DNA of 64,000 bases from Salipaludibacillus daqingensis (lineage in GTDB: Bacteria; Bacillota; Bacilli; Bacillales; Salisediminibacteriaceae). Under the pieces are notes generated by a model. That model made no database searches. It saw only the letters and a list, made by a program, of their open reading frames with translations, and was not told the DNA's origin. Below, piece after piece: positions 26,451 through 35,694 of this stretch (position 1 is its first letter; each line of letters opens with the position of its first letter). Made by a program: the position numbers and the translations under genes. The stretch lies in NCBI RefSeq assembly GCF_029891575.1, contig NZ_JARZHF010000006.1, positions 248,001-312,000 of the forward strand. The letters are read 5' to 3'.

Positions 26451-27395
26451 TTGTCAAAAACCGAAGGAAAGAAAAACAAAGCGTTTCCAAAGAAAAGAGA
26501 AAAAATTTCCAAGGTCAAGAAAAGAGAGAGATGGAAAATGAATATCACTGCATGGATATTTCTTTTCCCTTTTGTTTTTTTATATCTCATTTTTATGGTA
26601 TATCCGATTATTGAAGGATTTATTATCAGTTTGACAACTGGTGGTTTTGGAGGTGACCGAGAGTTTATTGGGTTAAGCAATTATACAACGATGCTAACGG
26701 ATGTTTATTTTTGGGAAGCGCTATGGAATACTGTGATCTTTGTGTTGATTTCTACACCTTCCATTGTTGTTCTCGGTCTTATGATGGCATTGCTAGTTAA
26801 CCTCGGATTAAAAGGGACGACAATAATGAGAGCAGCGTTTTTCGTTCCATATATGCTGTCTATCTCCGTTATGACAAGTATCTTTGTTTTCATCTTCCAA
26901 CCCTACACTGGTTTATTAAATGAAATTCTTCAGTCTATCGGGCTGATTGAAGGGGAAATCTTTTGGCTTGGAGAGACAGGGCTTGCGTGGTTTTCTATTT
27001 TGGTTGCGACACTATGGTGGACAGTCGGATTTAATATGGTGTTGTTTTTAGCTGGTCTTCAAGATATTTCTGATGAATGGTATGAAGCAGCGGATATGGA
27101 TGGGGCCAATGCATGGCAAAAATTCTGGCATATCACACTTCCTTCGTTGCGCGGTGTTCTGACACTCGTCGTCATTTTGCAATCGGTGGCCTCTTTTAAG
27201 TTATTTGGTCAACCTTGGCTTATGACGGGAGGCGGACCAGGGACTTCGACACGTCCATTAGTGCAATATATTTATGAACTAGGTTTTAGAAACTGGAACC
27301 CAGGTTATGCTTCTGCCGTGTCTTATGTGCTGTTTCTCGTGATGATGATCTTTGCGTTTATTCAATATAAATTACTTATTAAGAAAGAAGCATAA
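26451..27395 (+). CDS. Sugar ABC transporter permease (MalF/UgpA type)
   Basis: 314 aa from TTG 26451. That start has GGGAGGTG 8-10 nt upstream and lies clear of the hairpin; the ATG at 26406 sits inside the hairpin and was rejected. A long basic N-terminal tail (about 30 residues), six membrane segments, and the coupling-helix EAA motif EAADMDGANAWQKFWHITLP near residues 215-235 that contacts the ATPase. No ATPase gene is nearby; a shared MsmX-type ATPase elsewhere is the usual solution in bacilli (inference). Confidence 0.92.
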   Translation: MSKTEGKKNKAFPKKREKISKVKKRERWKMNITAWIFLFPFVFLYLIFMVYPIIEGFIISLTTGGFGGDREFIGLSNYTTMLTDVYFWEALWNTVIFVLISTPSIVVLGLMMALLVNLGLKGTTIMRAAFFVPYMLSISVMTSIFVFIFQPYTGLLNEILQSIGLIEGEIFWLGETGLAWFSILVATLWWTVGFNMVLFLAGLQDISDEWYEAADMDGANAWQKFWHITLPSLRGVLTLVVILQSVASFKLFGQPWLMTGGGPGTSTRPLVQYIYELGFRNWNPGYASAVSYVLFLVMMIFAFIQYKLLIKKEA

Positions 27396-27407
27396 GGGGG
27401 AATCTGT

Positions 27408-28232
27408 ATGAAAAACAGAAAAAAAAGATCCCGTATTTTGGTATATATCGTAGCTTATGGTCTGGTAGCTTTTATGTTGATTCCAATCATTTGGATGTTC
27501 TGGGTATCTTTTAAACCTATCAATTCCGTTGTAACGGTCGTGAGTGAGTTGCTCACTCCACCTTACGGAGTGGAAAGTTATATAAGGGTGCAGGAATCTT
27601 CGATGATCTGGAGATGGACTATCAACAGTGTGTTTGTTGCTATTATTCAAACCGCAGGAACGCTCTTATTTAGTTCCCTTGCAGCGTTTGCCATTTCGAG
27701 AATCCCTTTTAAGGGAAAAACGTTTGTGTTTTTACTCATATTAGCTGGTTTGATGGTTCCAGTGGAAGCAACGGTCGTTCCGTTATTTGAAATGATTGTT
27801 AATTTAGGATGGGTAAATAGCTATCCTGCGCTGATTCTCCCAGGAATTGCCTTACCACTTGGTGTGTTGATTTTAAAACAGTTTTATGATGGCATACCAA
27901 ATGAACTGATGGAAGCAGCAAAAATTGATGGTGCGAATATGTTCAGAATATGGTGGAGTATTTTTTTACCGCTTTCTCGAACTTCCATGGCGGCTCTGGC
28001 AATATTCGTATTTGTTCAATCGTGGAACAACTTCCTTTGGCCTCTTCTTGTGGCCAATGATCAAAGTATGATGACTTTGCCGGTGGCAATCCCAACTTTC
28101 CAAAGTAGCTTTACGACAGATTTAACAGTACCGATGGCTGCAAATGTTCTAGCAAGTATACCTGCATTAATATTTTTCTTAATTTTCCAAAAACAAATCA
28201 TTAAAGGGGTTGCAATGACAGGTATTAAGTAA
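27408..28232 (+). CDS. Sugar ABC transporter permease (MalG/UgpE type)
   Basis: 274 aa, ATG 27408 after AAGGGGGAA. Six membrane segments; EAA-loop motif EAAKIDGANMFRIWWSIFLP near residues 168-187. Start 12 bp after the previous gene. Second half of the permease heterodimer. Confidence 0.93.
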   Translation: MKNRKKRSRILVYIVAYGLVAFMLIPIIWMFWVSFKPINSVVTVVSELLTPPYGVESYIRVQESSMIWRWTINSVFVAIIQTAGTLLFSSLAAFAISRIPFKGKTFVFLLILAGLMVPVEATVVPLFEMIVNLGWVNSYPALILPGIALPLGVLILKQFYDGIPNELMEAAKIDGANMFRIWWSIFLPLSRTSMAALAIFVFVQSWNNFLWPLLVANDQSMMTLPVAIPTFQSSFTTDLTVPMAANVLASIPALIFFLIFQKQIIKGVAMTGIK

Positions 28233-28249
28233 AGTATGGAGGGACAGAT

Positions 28250-30955
28250 ATGAGAAAAACAATTGACCTCAATGGGGTTTGGAAATTTAAACAAGATCCA
28301 GCGCAGTCTGGAGAAACGAACAGTTGGTTTCAGGCGCTTCCAGAAGGAATGGAAGTACAAGTACCACATATTTGGCAAAGAGAAGGGGGGGAGCTTATTC
28401 ATTATACCGGGATGGCCTGGTACGAAAAAGAGTTTACTAGTGAAAAACTCGATGCAGGCAAAAAACTCTTTCTTCATTTTGGAGCAGTGGATTATGAAGC
28501 AGTCATTTGGGTGAATGGTCAATTTGCAGGAAGACATGAAGGTGGTTTTACTCCTTTTTCCTTTAATATTACGGATCAGTTAAATCATTCAGGCAAGGAG
28601 CGTATCGTCGTAAAAGTTTACGATCCTCAAGATAATGCGGAGATTCCTATCGGAAAACAAGGCAGCTGGTATACGAGAGTGAGCGGTATTTGGCAAGATG
28701 TATGGTTGGAAGAGAAGAATGAGATTTTCATAGAAAGCCTCCATGTCGCGCCTGATATAGATAAAGAGGAAGCGAAAGTTACCGTAACGTTGTCAGAAAA
28801 ACCAGTTGAACCTGTGGTGATGGATATGATGTGTCTGTCATATCCAGATGATAGCAAGAAAGAAACGAGACAGCCGGTTCAAGTGTCCTTGCTCGATAAA
28901 CAAACGACCTATGTCGTTTCCATGAAAGGGTCAGAAAAGTGGTCCCCTGAGCATCCTGCGTTGTATCAGATTCAAGGAGAGCTTAAAAATGGAGACCAGA
29001 AATCAGCTATTTTTGGCATGCGGCACATTTCATTTGAAGATGGAACGCTCTATCTCAATCACAAGCCATTATATATTCGTGGGGCCCTAGATCAAGCATA
29101 TTATCCAGATACAATTTATGTAGCACCGTCTGATGACTATATTATCAATGAAATAGAAGAAGCGAAAAAAATGGGTTTAAATATGCTCAGAAAACATATC
29201 AAAATTGAAATACCTAGATATCTTTATTGGGCAGATCGCATGGGGATGTTAATATGGGCGGAACCTCCCAATTATATTAAATGGACGAAGCAAGGGAGGA
29301 AACGTTTTGAAAAAGAGTTAGAAGCGATGATCGAAAGGGATTATAATCATCCTTCTATTATTATTTGGTCTTTGTATAACGAGGAATGGGGACTTGAATG
29401 GACCCTTTCTAAAGACAAAGATAAACAGATACACGTGGAGGAATTGTACGAACGAATTAAAAAAATCGATCCCACTCGTTTGATTTGTGATAATTCAGGA
29501 TGGGTCCATGTGAAGACAGATATAAATGACTACCACCGTTATTTCACGTTGCCGGAGCAAAAAAGCGAATGGGAAAAAGATTTGGATACATTTATTGTTG
29601 GAAATAAGGAAGCAAATTTTGTTCATGGATATGAGTCAAGAAAGGAACCGGTCATCGTTTCTGAATTTGGTATGTGGGGGCTTCCGAGTGTCGATAATTT
29701 AATCGAACATTACGAGGCAGAACCATGGTGGTTTCTAAATCAAGGAGATGAAACTCATAACGAAGATTATAAATCTCCCAAAACGGCAGAGCTAAATTTC
29801 CAGAAGTTTGGCTTGGATAAAATCTTCGGTGATTTCGAGGAGCTTGCTAAAACGTCGCGGAGTAGAATGTTCCGTGGAGTAAAATCATTAATACAAGAAA
29901 TGAGAAAACGAGAAGAGTTAACAGGTTATGTTGTGACGGAATTTACAGATGTAGAGTGGGAAACAAACGGGTGGCTGGATTATTTACGTGAGCCGAAATT
30001 TTCATCAGAAGAGATGCTGACATTTAACGGAGAAGTGGCTGTGATCGCAGATATCTCAAATAGAAATGCCATGTGCGGAGATTCTGTTACAATCGATATT
30101 ACGATATCGAACCATAGTAACCGGAAGCTGAAAGGAGAACTTTATTGGGAAATTTCAGATACTCCATTAAAAGGTTCTGTGTCTGTTGACTTCAGCGAGG
30201 CGCCAGTCGTTAAGCTAGATAAGGCTATCCGTTTTACGGTTCCAGAGGTGATCCAGCCTGAATTAAAAGAAATGCGTATCCGGTTATCGGAAGAAGTGGG
30301 GAATACGTGGTACGTGACAGAAGAAATGATGTTTGCCCCAACAGTGGATCATTTTAACTATCGTTTTTGGCCAGTAGCCTTGTCTAAAGAGACTGTTGAG
30401 GTCTTGGAACAATCGGGAGCAGTAGCGACTGATTCGATCGATGAAGCGGATGTTGTTTTGGCAGCCGAATGGACTGCGGAAGTGGCAAAAGGAGCAAAAG
30501 AAGGGAAGATGGTTCTGTTTTTCGCAGAAAACGGAGATGAGATCGAAGAGAAGGGATTTTACTCGTTTAAAAAATTACCTCCTGCAGAAAGCTGGCAGCG
30601 TACCTCTTCCATGCAGGCTATAAATACGACCTTTTTTGACGACCTACCTCTAAGAAAAGAGATGGGCTGGGAGATGGAAGGGATCTATCCTGATTATATT
30701 GTTCCATTTTCTGATTATAGTAAAGAAGGTGGTAGAACTGTTTACTTGTTTGGAAATAGTCAATACGCTGAAAATAGTGATATTCTTGGCGTTTATTTCG
30801 AAGGCTGGATCGGTCAAGTTGGCGGATCATTTCTACGGCAGCTTCACGGTAAAGGAACAGTATATGTAACAACTTGGAAACTTCTTCAAACATTGAAAAC
30901 AAACCCTATATCACAGCACATTATCCAACGGCTAGTTCGTAAAGAAGTGGAATAG
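28250..30955 (+). CDS. Glycoside hydrolase family 2 protein (beta-galactosidase/glucuronidase-like)
   Basis: 901 aa, ATG 28250 behind GGAGGGA. Retaining exo-glycosidase, no signal peptide, so it acts on sugars already imported by the ABC system. Domain order: GH2 sugar-binding jelly roll (about 1-165, WKFKQDP, VPHIWQREGG, YEKEFTS), immunoglobulin-like domain (170-265), then the TIM barrel with acid/base Glu in WSLYNEEWG (E378) and nucleophile Glu in VSEFGMWG (E472). About 300 further residues carry no recognised motif. The specificity (galactoside, glucuronide, arabinoside, mannoside) cannot be told from these motifs. Confidence 0.9.
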   Translation: MRKTIDLNGVWKFKQDPAQSGETNSWFQALPEGMEVQVPHIWQREGGELIHYTGMAWYEKEFTSEKLDAGKKLFLHFGAVDYEAVIWVNGQFAGRHEGGFTPFSFNITDQLNHSGKERIVVKVYDPQDNAEIPIGKQGSWYTRVSGIWQDVWLEEKNEIFIESLHVAPDIDKEEAKVTVTLSEKPVEPVVMDMMCLSYPDDSKKETRQPVQVSLLDKQTTYVVSMKGSEKWSPEHPALYQIQGELKNGDQKSAIFGMRHISFEDGTLYLNHKPLYIRGALDQAYYPDTIYVAPSDDYIINEIEEAKKMGLNMLRKHIKIEIPRYLYWADRMGMLIWAEPPNYIKWTKQGRKRFEKELEAMIERDYNHPSIIIWSLYNEEWGLEWTLSKDKDKQIHVEELYERIKKIDPTRLICDNSGWVHVKTDINDYHRYFTLPEQKSEWEKDLDTFIVGNKEANFVHGYESRKEPVIVSEFGMWGLPSVDNLIEHYEAEPWWFLNQGDETHNEDYKSPKTAELNFQKFGLDKIFGDFEELAKTSRSRMFRGVKSLIQEMRKREELTGYVVTEFTDVEWETNGWLDYLREPKFSSEEMLTFNGEVAVIADISNRNAMCGDSVTIDITISNHSNRKLKGELYWEISDTPLKGSVSVDFSEAPVVKLDKAIRFTVPEVIQPELKEMRIRLSEEVGNTWYVTEEMMFAPTVDHFNYRFWPVALSKETVEVLEQSGAVATDSIDEADVVLAAEWTAEVAKGAKEGKMVLFFAENGDEIEEKGFYSFKKLPPAESWQRTSSMQAINTTFFDDLPLRKEMGWEMEGIYPDYIVPFSDYSKEGGRTVYLFGNSQYAENSDILGVYFEGWIGQVGGSFLRQLHGKGTVYVTTWKLLQTLKTNPISQHIIQRLVRKEVE

Positions 30956-30999
30956 TGGAGAGTGGTGGTTGTGGTGAATGAGTGGTGAATGTGGTGAAT

Positions 31000-31020
31000 G
31001 GGGACGGTTCTTATGCGGCA
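31000..31020 (+). repeat. REP-like dispersed repeat, copy 4
   Basis: GGGGACGGTTCTTATGCGGC plus A, 44 bp after the GH2 stop, first of a tandem pair with copy 5 (33-bp period). Confidence 0.9.
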
Positions 31021-31032
31021 AAGGTGGTGAAT

Positions 31033-31056
31033 GGGGACGGTTCTTATGCGGCAAAA
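31033..31056 (+). repeat. REP-like dispersed repeat, copy 5
   Basis: Identical core to copy 4, repeated with its GTGGTGAAT lead-in; the pair shows local duplication of the unit. Confidence 0.9.
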
Positions 31057-31076
31057 GAGCTCTCACTTATAATATG

Positions 31077-31120
31077 AAAGAAGCGCAAACTAACTGAAAA
31101 GCGTTAGTTTGCGCTTCTTT
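31077..31120 (+). terminator. Strong terminator of ABC-GH2 operon
   Basis: 18-bp perfect stem (31077-31094 with 31103-31120, GAAGCGCAAACTAAC / GTTAGTTTGCGCTTC) and an 8-nt loop, T-rich on the plus strand. Confidence 0.95.
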
Positions 31121-31531
31121 TGTTCTTTTGAAGTTGGATAACACATTGTTTTTGCTGGCACCATTCGGTTTTTATAGGAAAATAATTCAAGAGTTAACTG
31201 GGAGATGTGTTGGCATGCGTATAAAGAAAGAAGTATAAACCTTTCGGAATGAGTTAGCTTTCTGAAGGTTTTTGGGATTTTTTTCGTTTTTATGAGCACT
31301 TTAATAGTATATGGGGCATTAATTTTTAGTTCGTCGAATTCATCGAATCGACTGCTATATTGTTTTATAGCACTACTATTTCTCCTGAATTACTCTAATG
31401 AAATTCTTTCAAAGACGCAAGGCCATAGGTAAGGTCTAATGGAAGTCATCCATTGTTTATGACCTCGAATGTTCAAGATTTTATTATGATTGATTTTCAA
31501 TTAACCACCTAAATTGAACTTAACAGCCGAC

Positions 31532-31554
31532 TTTTGCCGCGCGAGAACCGTCCC
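31532..31554 (-). repeat. REP-like dispersed repeat, copy 6
   Basis: TTTTGCCGCGCGAGAACCGT plus CCC, reverse orientation, first of a second tandem pair. Confidence 0.88.
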
Positions 31555-31576
31555 TGTTCCTCCTCCCCGTTCCTCC

Positions 31577-31600
31577 TTTTGCCGAACGAGAACCGTCCCC
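31577..31600 (-). repeat. REP-like dispersed repeat, copy 7
   Basis: TTTTGCCGAACGAGAACCGT plus CCCC. With copy 6 it mirrors the direct pair (copies 4 and 5) about 500 bp upstream. Confidence 0.88.
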
Positions 31601-31658
31601 GTTACCCACTCGCCCTTTACGATTATTTAAGTTCAAACAATTCTGAAAAGATACGTAA

Positions 31659-31672
31659 TGTAAGCGCATTCA
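31659..31672 (+). promoter_or_regulatory. cre site (CcpA operator)
   Basis: TGTAAGCGCATTCA matches the TGNAARCGNWWWCA consensus at every position, 54 bp upstream of the regulator start. It predicts carbon catabolite repression of the regulator-PTS-transketolase cluster. Confidence 0.75.
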
Positions 31673-31725
31673 AAAATCTCTTGGATAGGTTTATAATCAA
31701 TTTAACAAGAAGGGAGGTGAATGTA

Positions 31726-33585
31726 ATGAACAGTCGAAAAAGGCAGTTAGTTCAAATGATTTTGGATGGTAGAACTCAATTTAAAATAAAAGATTTTGAA
31801 GATATGTTCGATGTAGGTGAAAGAACAATACGATACGACGTGGAAAATATTTCGTGTTGGTTGAAGGAGTTTGATGTTTTATTAGAACATCAATCGGGAC
31901 GAGGGTTATGGCATCTGAAGGAGTATCCAGATTCTGAGAAAATAAAACAGATTTATGACTCTCTTAATTTCTTTGGAAGATCTATTTCTATCAAAGATCG
32001 TTTATTGCTCATTGTTCATGAACTTATCATTAATCAAAGTTGGCAACCTTTGAGGCAACTAGCGGAAGAGTTAGATGTGAGCAAGGGAACGGTGTTACAG
32101 CAAATGGAAGACGTAGAGAGTTGGTTGAAGCCTTTTCATCTCAAGCTAGATAGAGGTAGAAAAGGATTTAAAGTAAATGGAAAAGAGCGAAATAAGCGTT
32201 TTGCATTATTAACCGTCATGGCAAAATTAGAGAACTCATGGGATACAATAAACCCTATTCCTCAATTAAACTGGTCTCATTTGTCGATGAAGGATATGGA
32301 TCAAATTTTCAAAACAAGTACAGCATTGATGGAGGCAAAAGAGACCGTTCCTTCTTTCTTTAGAGTGTGGGCACTCCACTTAGAAAGATATCGTTCAGGA
32401 AAATTTCTTACTAAAACGAACTTTAGAGAGGTAGAACCGGAAACTTGGTTTTACGAATTGTGGAAAGAGTTAACGAGCAGTTTTGATATTCCGATGTTGG
32501 AGGAAGAAGTAGAGTTCGCGTATATCTATTTGAAGGCCATTGGAGGAATTCCTCATGATGATAAGGATAACTATAACAAGGACCTCACGTATAAGACTTT
32601 TATAAAAGAGGTCGTTAATCGAATAGGCTTAAAAGGTTTGAATGAAAGTCAAATGAATGACATGTACCGAGAGTGGAGCCAATTTCAATGGGCAAGCAAG
32701 TACAATACCGTTTTTCTTCATCCTTTAAAAGAAGATATAGAAGGCCAATACCCCTTTATTGTCAGTCATATTTGGGAGACATTATTAGATCATCAAATGA
32801 ACACAAGAAATCTATTAATGGATGATGTTATCTCAATGTCGATCAGCATGGCAACGATCTATGAAGAGTCGTCTTTTGAGAATCAACGTTATCAAGTATG
32901 GGTTTTGTGTCCGCGTGGGATTGCTACTAGTCGATTATTAACGTCGACATTGAAAAAGCATTTTCCACAAATAGAAGTGAAGAAAACGCTATCCATTTCT
33001 GAACTAAACCAACAGGATGACTGGGGGAAGCCTGACTTTATTATTTCTTCCGTTTCATTACATGATAGTCCTTATCCCTATGTCACTGTCAAACCAGTCA
33101 TAACGAAGGAAGAATTAAAGAAAATCAAGTCTTTTATGACGAACTTAGAAGATCAGCAAAGTTTTGAAGTGAAAAATGGAACAGATCCATCGATACACGC
33201 GTTAATACCAAAAGAAAGAATGACGAAGTATGAAGAAGAACCGTTTCGTTTGGAAGGTGTCATTGATTTAGGCGTTGCCTTGTTGGAAAACGAGGGTTTT
33301 GTGAGTAGTGGGTTTAAAGAAGATATGAAAAGAACGGTGTTTTCTGATAAGTATATCTATGAAGTGGTTCCAGGACTATTATTTTTACACACGGACTCTG
33401 AGAATGTGTTGAAACCGGGTTTTAGTTTGGTTCAATTAAACAAACCATACATTGTGGAGGGGAAACTTCATTCTGTAGCGGTACTGTTTATGGCGACGCC
33501 GGATAAAAAGGCTCATCTTCCTCAACTACAATATTTGCATCAAGTACTGATGAATGAAGACCCACTGAAAGACATTTTAAATTAA
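31726..33585 (+). CDS. PRD-containing BglG/MtlR-family transcriptional activator
   Basis: 619 aa; ATG 31726 with AGGGAGGTGA 5 nt upstream. An upstream extension to 31534 merely translates the REP-like repeats. Two N-terminal helix-turn-helix domains (residues about 1-60, FEDMFDVGERTIRYDVENI, and 85-150, LAEELDVSKGTVLQQMEDV), PTS-regulation region(s) (about 190-370), an EIIB-like domain with CPRGIATSRLL (about 390-470) and an EIIA-like C-terminus (about 500-619). Activity should be set by phosphorylation through HPr and the cognate PTS. It stands directly before ascorbate-family PTS genes, its likely target. Confidence 0.9.
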   Translation: MNSRKRQLVQMILDGRTQFKIKDFEDMFDVGERTIRYDVENISCWLKEFDVLLEHQSGRGLWHLKEYPDSEKIKQIYDSLNFFGRSISIKDRLLLIVHELIINQSWQPLRQLAEELDVSKGTVLQQMEDVESWLKPFHLKLDRGRKGFKVNGKERNKRFALLTVMAKLENSWDTINPIPQLNWSHLSMKDMDQIFKTSTALMEAKETVPSFFRVWALHLERYRSGKFLTKTNFREVEPETWFYELWKELTSSFDIPMLEEEVEFAYIYLKAIGGIPHDDKDNYNKDLTYKTFIKEVVNRIGLKGLNESQMNDMYREWSQFQWASKYNTVFLHPLKEDIEGQYPFIVSHIWETLLDHQMNTRNLLMDDVISMSISMATIYEESSFENQRYQVWVLCPRGIATSRLLTSTLKKHFPQIEVKKTLSISELNQQDDWGKPDFIISSVSLHDSPYPYVTVKPVITKEELKKIKSFMTNLEDQQSFEVKNGTDPSIHALIPKERMTKYEEEPFRLEGVIDLGVALLENEGFVSSGFKEDMKRTVFSDKYIYEVVPGLLFLHTDSENVLKPGFSLVQLNKPYIVEGKLHSVAVLFMATPDKKAHLPQLQYLHQVLMNEDPLKDILN

Positions 33586-33616
33586 TCAAAGTTAACTACA
33601 TCAACGAGGTGAGGAC

Positions 33617-34063
33617 ATGGAAGAAATGAAGGTAGACAAACGATATATCCAGTGGGAAAAACGAGCTGATAACTGGATGGATGCGATCAGAATAAGTGCT
33701 CAACCCCTTTTACAAGAACAGAAAATAACAACGAATTATGTGGAGGCGATGATCACTAATATTCAAGAATTAGGTCCTTATATTTTGATTGCACCTAATG
33801 TGGCTCTTCCACATGCACGTCCAGAACAAGGCGTAAATGAGATTGGTTTATCCGTAACCGTGTTTCAGGAAATGGTATTTTTTGATAAAGCTGAAGCGGA
33901 GAAACCTTCCGAGGCAAAAATATTTATTTGTTTAGCGGCAAAAGACTCGGAATCGCATTTGAATTTATTAAAGGAAATATCCTCTTTGATTGAAAATGAA
34001 GAGATGATTACTCGGATGATGAATACAAATTCTGAAGAAGAATTACATGAAATTTTTGAATAA
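33617..34063 (+). CDS. PTS EIIA component, ascorbate/mannitol-fructose superfamily
   Basis: 148 aa, ATG 33617 after GAGGTGAGG. Cytosolic phosphocarrier taking phosphate from HPr on His66 in the motif NVALPHARPEQG, then passing it to EIIB. Length and motif match UlaC/SgaA-type EIIA. 31 bp after the regulator and first of the transporter set. Confidence 0.92.
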   Translation: MEEMKVDKRYIQWEKRADNWMDAIRISAQPLLQEQKITTNYVEAMITNIQELGPYILIAPNVALPHARPEQGVNEIGLSVTVFQEMVFFDKAEAEKPSEAKIFICLAAKDSESHLNLLKEISSLIENEEMITRMMNTNSEEELHEIFE

Positions 34064-34075
34064 TAGTAGTCATAT

Positions 34076-34119
34076 TGAAAGAAAATAATAGGAGTCACAA
34101 TGAAAGAAAATAATAGGAG
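34076..34119 (+). repeat. Tandem duplication of a ribosome-binding-site leader
   Basis: A 19-bp segment TGAAAGAAAATAATAGGAG occurs twice (34076-34094 and 34101-34119) with a 25-bp period, just upstream of EIIB. The duplication gives two Shine-Dalgarno sites and creates the leader ORF at 34100. Confidence 0.9.
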
Positions 34120-34132
34120 GAAATTAAAATGA
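34100..34132 (+). CDS. Candidate 10-codon leader peptide coupled to EIIB
   Basis: ATG 34100 reads MKENNRRKLK and its stop overlaps the EIIB start (ATGA). It has its own AGGAG upstream, and the AGG AGG codons inside it form the EIIB ribosome site. It would couple translation. It may be a by-product of the 25-bp duplication. Confidence 0.4.
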   Translation: MKENNRRKLK

Positions 34133-34404
34133 AAATATTAGCAGTGTGTGGAATGGGATTTGGGTCTAGTTTAATGCTGAAAATGACAGCAGATCGGGTT
34201 ATTCAGAAAAAAGGGATTAATGCGGAAGTAGAAGCGACAGATATCGGAACAGCAGAAAGTGTTCAGGCAGATCTGATTTTAACGAATAACGAATTTGCCT
34301 CCCAATTAGAAGGCGGAAAATCAGCTGTCAAAGCGATCATGAATATGGCGAGTGAAGAAGAAGTAGGAAAAGCAATCGACGAATTTTTGGAAAATAACAA
34401 ATAA
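34129..34404 (+). CDS. PTS EIIB component, ascorbate family
   Basis: 91 aa. Accepts phosphate from EIIA on Cys7 in the P-loop AVCGMGFGSSLMLKM and gives it to the incoming sugar. UlaB-type size and motif. Ribosome site AGGAGG formed inside a duplicated leader. Confidence 0.93.
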   Translation: MKILAVCGMGFGSSLMLKMTADRVIQKKGINAEVEATDIGTAESVQADLILTNNEFASQLEGGKSAVKAIMNMASEEEVGKAIDEFLENNK

Positions 34405-34426
34405 TTAAAATGGAGAGTGAGTAATC

Positions 34427-35692
34427 ATGGGATTTTTCGAATTTCTAATGAATGAGATTCTAAGTTTACCCGAAGTGCTTGTCGGTTTAATCGTTATGAT
34501 TGGTTTAATTTTACAAAGAGCAAAGTTTGCTAAAATTTTCTCTGGAACAGCGAAAAGTATTATAGGGTTTATCATTCTTGGAGCTGGAGCGGGTGTCATC
34601 ATAGGATCTCTTGATTCTTTAGGAGGAATTATTCAAGATAGATTTAACATTCAAGGTGTTATTCCAAATAATGAAGCCATTGTAGCTTTGGCTCAACAAA
34701 CTCTTGGAACAGAGACCGCTTTAATTATGGGTTTTGGTTTTATAGCTAATATTTTAATTGCAAGGTTTACTCCATTAAAATATATCTTTTTAACTGGGCA
34801 TCATACATTTTTTATGGCTGCTTTATTATCGGCAGTACTTGGAACGGCTGGTATTACAGGATTTCCATTAGTTATTGTTGGTTCCCTTATTCTTGGTTTT
34901 GTCATGGTTCTTATGCCAGCACTTGCTCAACCATTTATGAGAAAAGTAACAGGTGGAAATGATATTGCGATTGGGCACTTCGGAACAGTTGGTTATATTA
35001 CAGCCGGGTTAGTCGGTAAAGCGGTTGGTAATGAAAAGAAGAGCACAGAGGACATTAAAGTTCCTGAACATTTATCATTTCTAAGAGATTCTTTACTTTC
35101 TACGGCTCTTACGATGGTAACAATGTTCTTAATTCTTGTATTAGTAGCTGGACCAGATGTAGTCTCCACTTATGCGGGAGATCAAAACTTCATCATGTTC
35201 GGTATCATGCAAGGGATCACATTTGCGGCTGGCTTTAGTATCATTATGGCTGGTGTTCGAATGATCCTTACAGAAATTGTCCCTGCATTTAGAGGGATCG
35301 CTGAGAAATTAGTTCCAGGTGCAAAACCAGCGCTTGATGTTCCAATTATTTTCCCTTATGCGCCTACCGCTGTCATTATTGGATTTTTGTTTAGTTTCCT
35401 TGGAGGATTAATCAGCATGTTTTTCTTAGGGATTTTCTCTTTAGCCCTCATTATTCCTGGCCTTGTTCCTCACTTTTTCACAGGAGCTGGAGCTGGAGTA
35501 TTTGGTAATGCTACGGGAGGTAAAGTAGGAGCGGCAGCAGGCGGATTTGCCAACGGTGTCCTCATCAGTTTCATTCCAGCGTTGTTACTTCCGGTATTAG
35601 GAGGTTTAGGGTTTGAAAATACAACCTTTGGCGATTCGGACTTCGGAGTAATAGGGATATTGATCGGTCTTTTAGCTAACTTATTTAGCTAA
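34427..35692 (+). CDS. PTS EIIC component, ascorbate family (UlaA/SgaT type)
   Basis: 421 aa, about 10-11 membrane segments. Sugar channel of the UlaA class: LVGLIVMIGLILQRAKFAKIFSG, LIARFTPLKYIFLTGHHTFFMA and VPHFFTGAGAGVFGNATGG are characteristic. Members carry L-ascorbate or other, often unidentified, polyols and sugars. 22 bp after EIIB. The genes that follow (transketolase, phosphatase) replace the usual UlaG-UlaD-UlaE set, so the sugar is probably not ascorbate (inference). Confidence 0.92.
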   Translation: MGFFEFLMNEILSLPEVLVGLIVMIGLILQRAKFAKIFSGTAKSIIGFIILGAGAGVIIGSLDSLGGIIQDRFNIQGVIPNNEAIVALAQQTLGTETALIMGFGFIANILIARFTPLKYIFLTGHHTFFMAALLSAVLGTAGITGFPLVIVGSLILGFVMVLMPALAQPFMRKVTGGNDIAIGHFGTVGYITAGLVGKAVGNEKKSTEDIKVPEHLSFLRDSLLSTALTMVTMFLILVLVAGPDVVSTYAGDQNFIMFGIMQGITFAAGFSIIMAGVRMILTEIVPAFRGIAEKLVPGAKPALDVPIIFPYAPTAVIIGFLFSFLGGLISMFFLGIFSLALIIPGLVPHFFTGAGAGVFGNATGGKVGAAAGGFANGVLISFIPALLLPVLGGLGFENTTFGDSDFGVIGILIGLLANLFS

Positions 35693-35694
35693 CC

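Larger units (their letters stand above)
31121..31725. other. Intergenic region upstream of PTS regulator
   Basis: About 600 bp. It holds an imperfect hairpin (31237-31271, AAACCTTTC-type arms with a T run), two inverted REP-like copies (31532-31600) and a perfect cre site (31659-31672). Open frames running through the repeats are not genes. Confidence 0.6.

Noticed and set aside
31534-31725. N-terminal 64-codon extension of the PRD regulator (PRENRPCSS...)
   Set aside because: It only translates two REP-like repeat copies; the ribosome site AGGGAGGTGA and ATG 31726 mark the real start.
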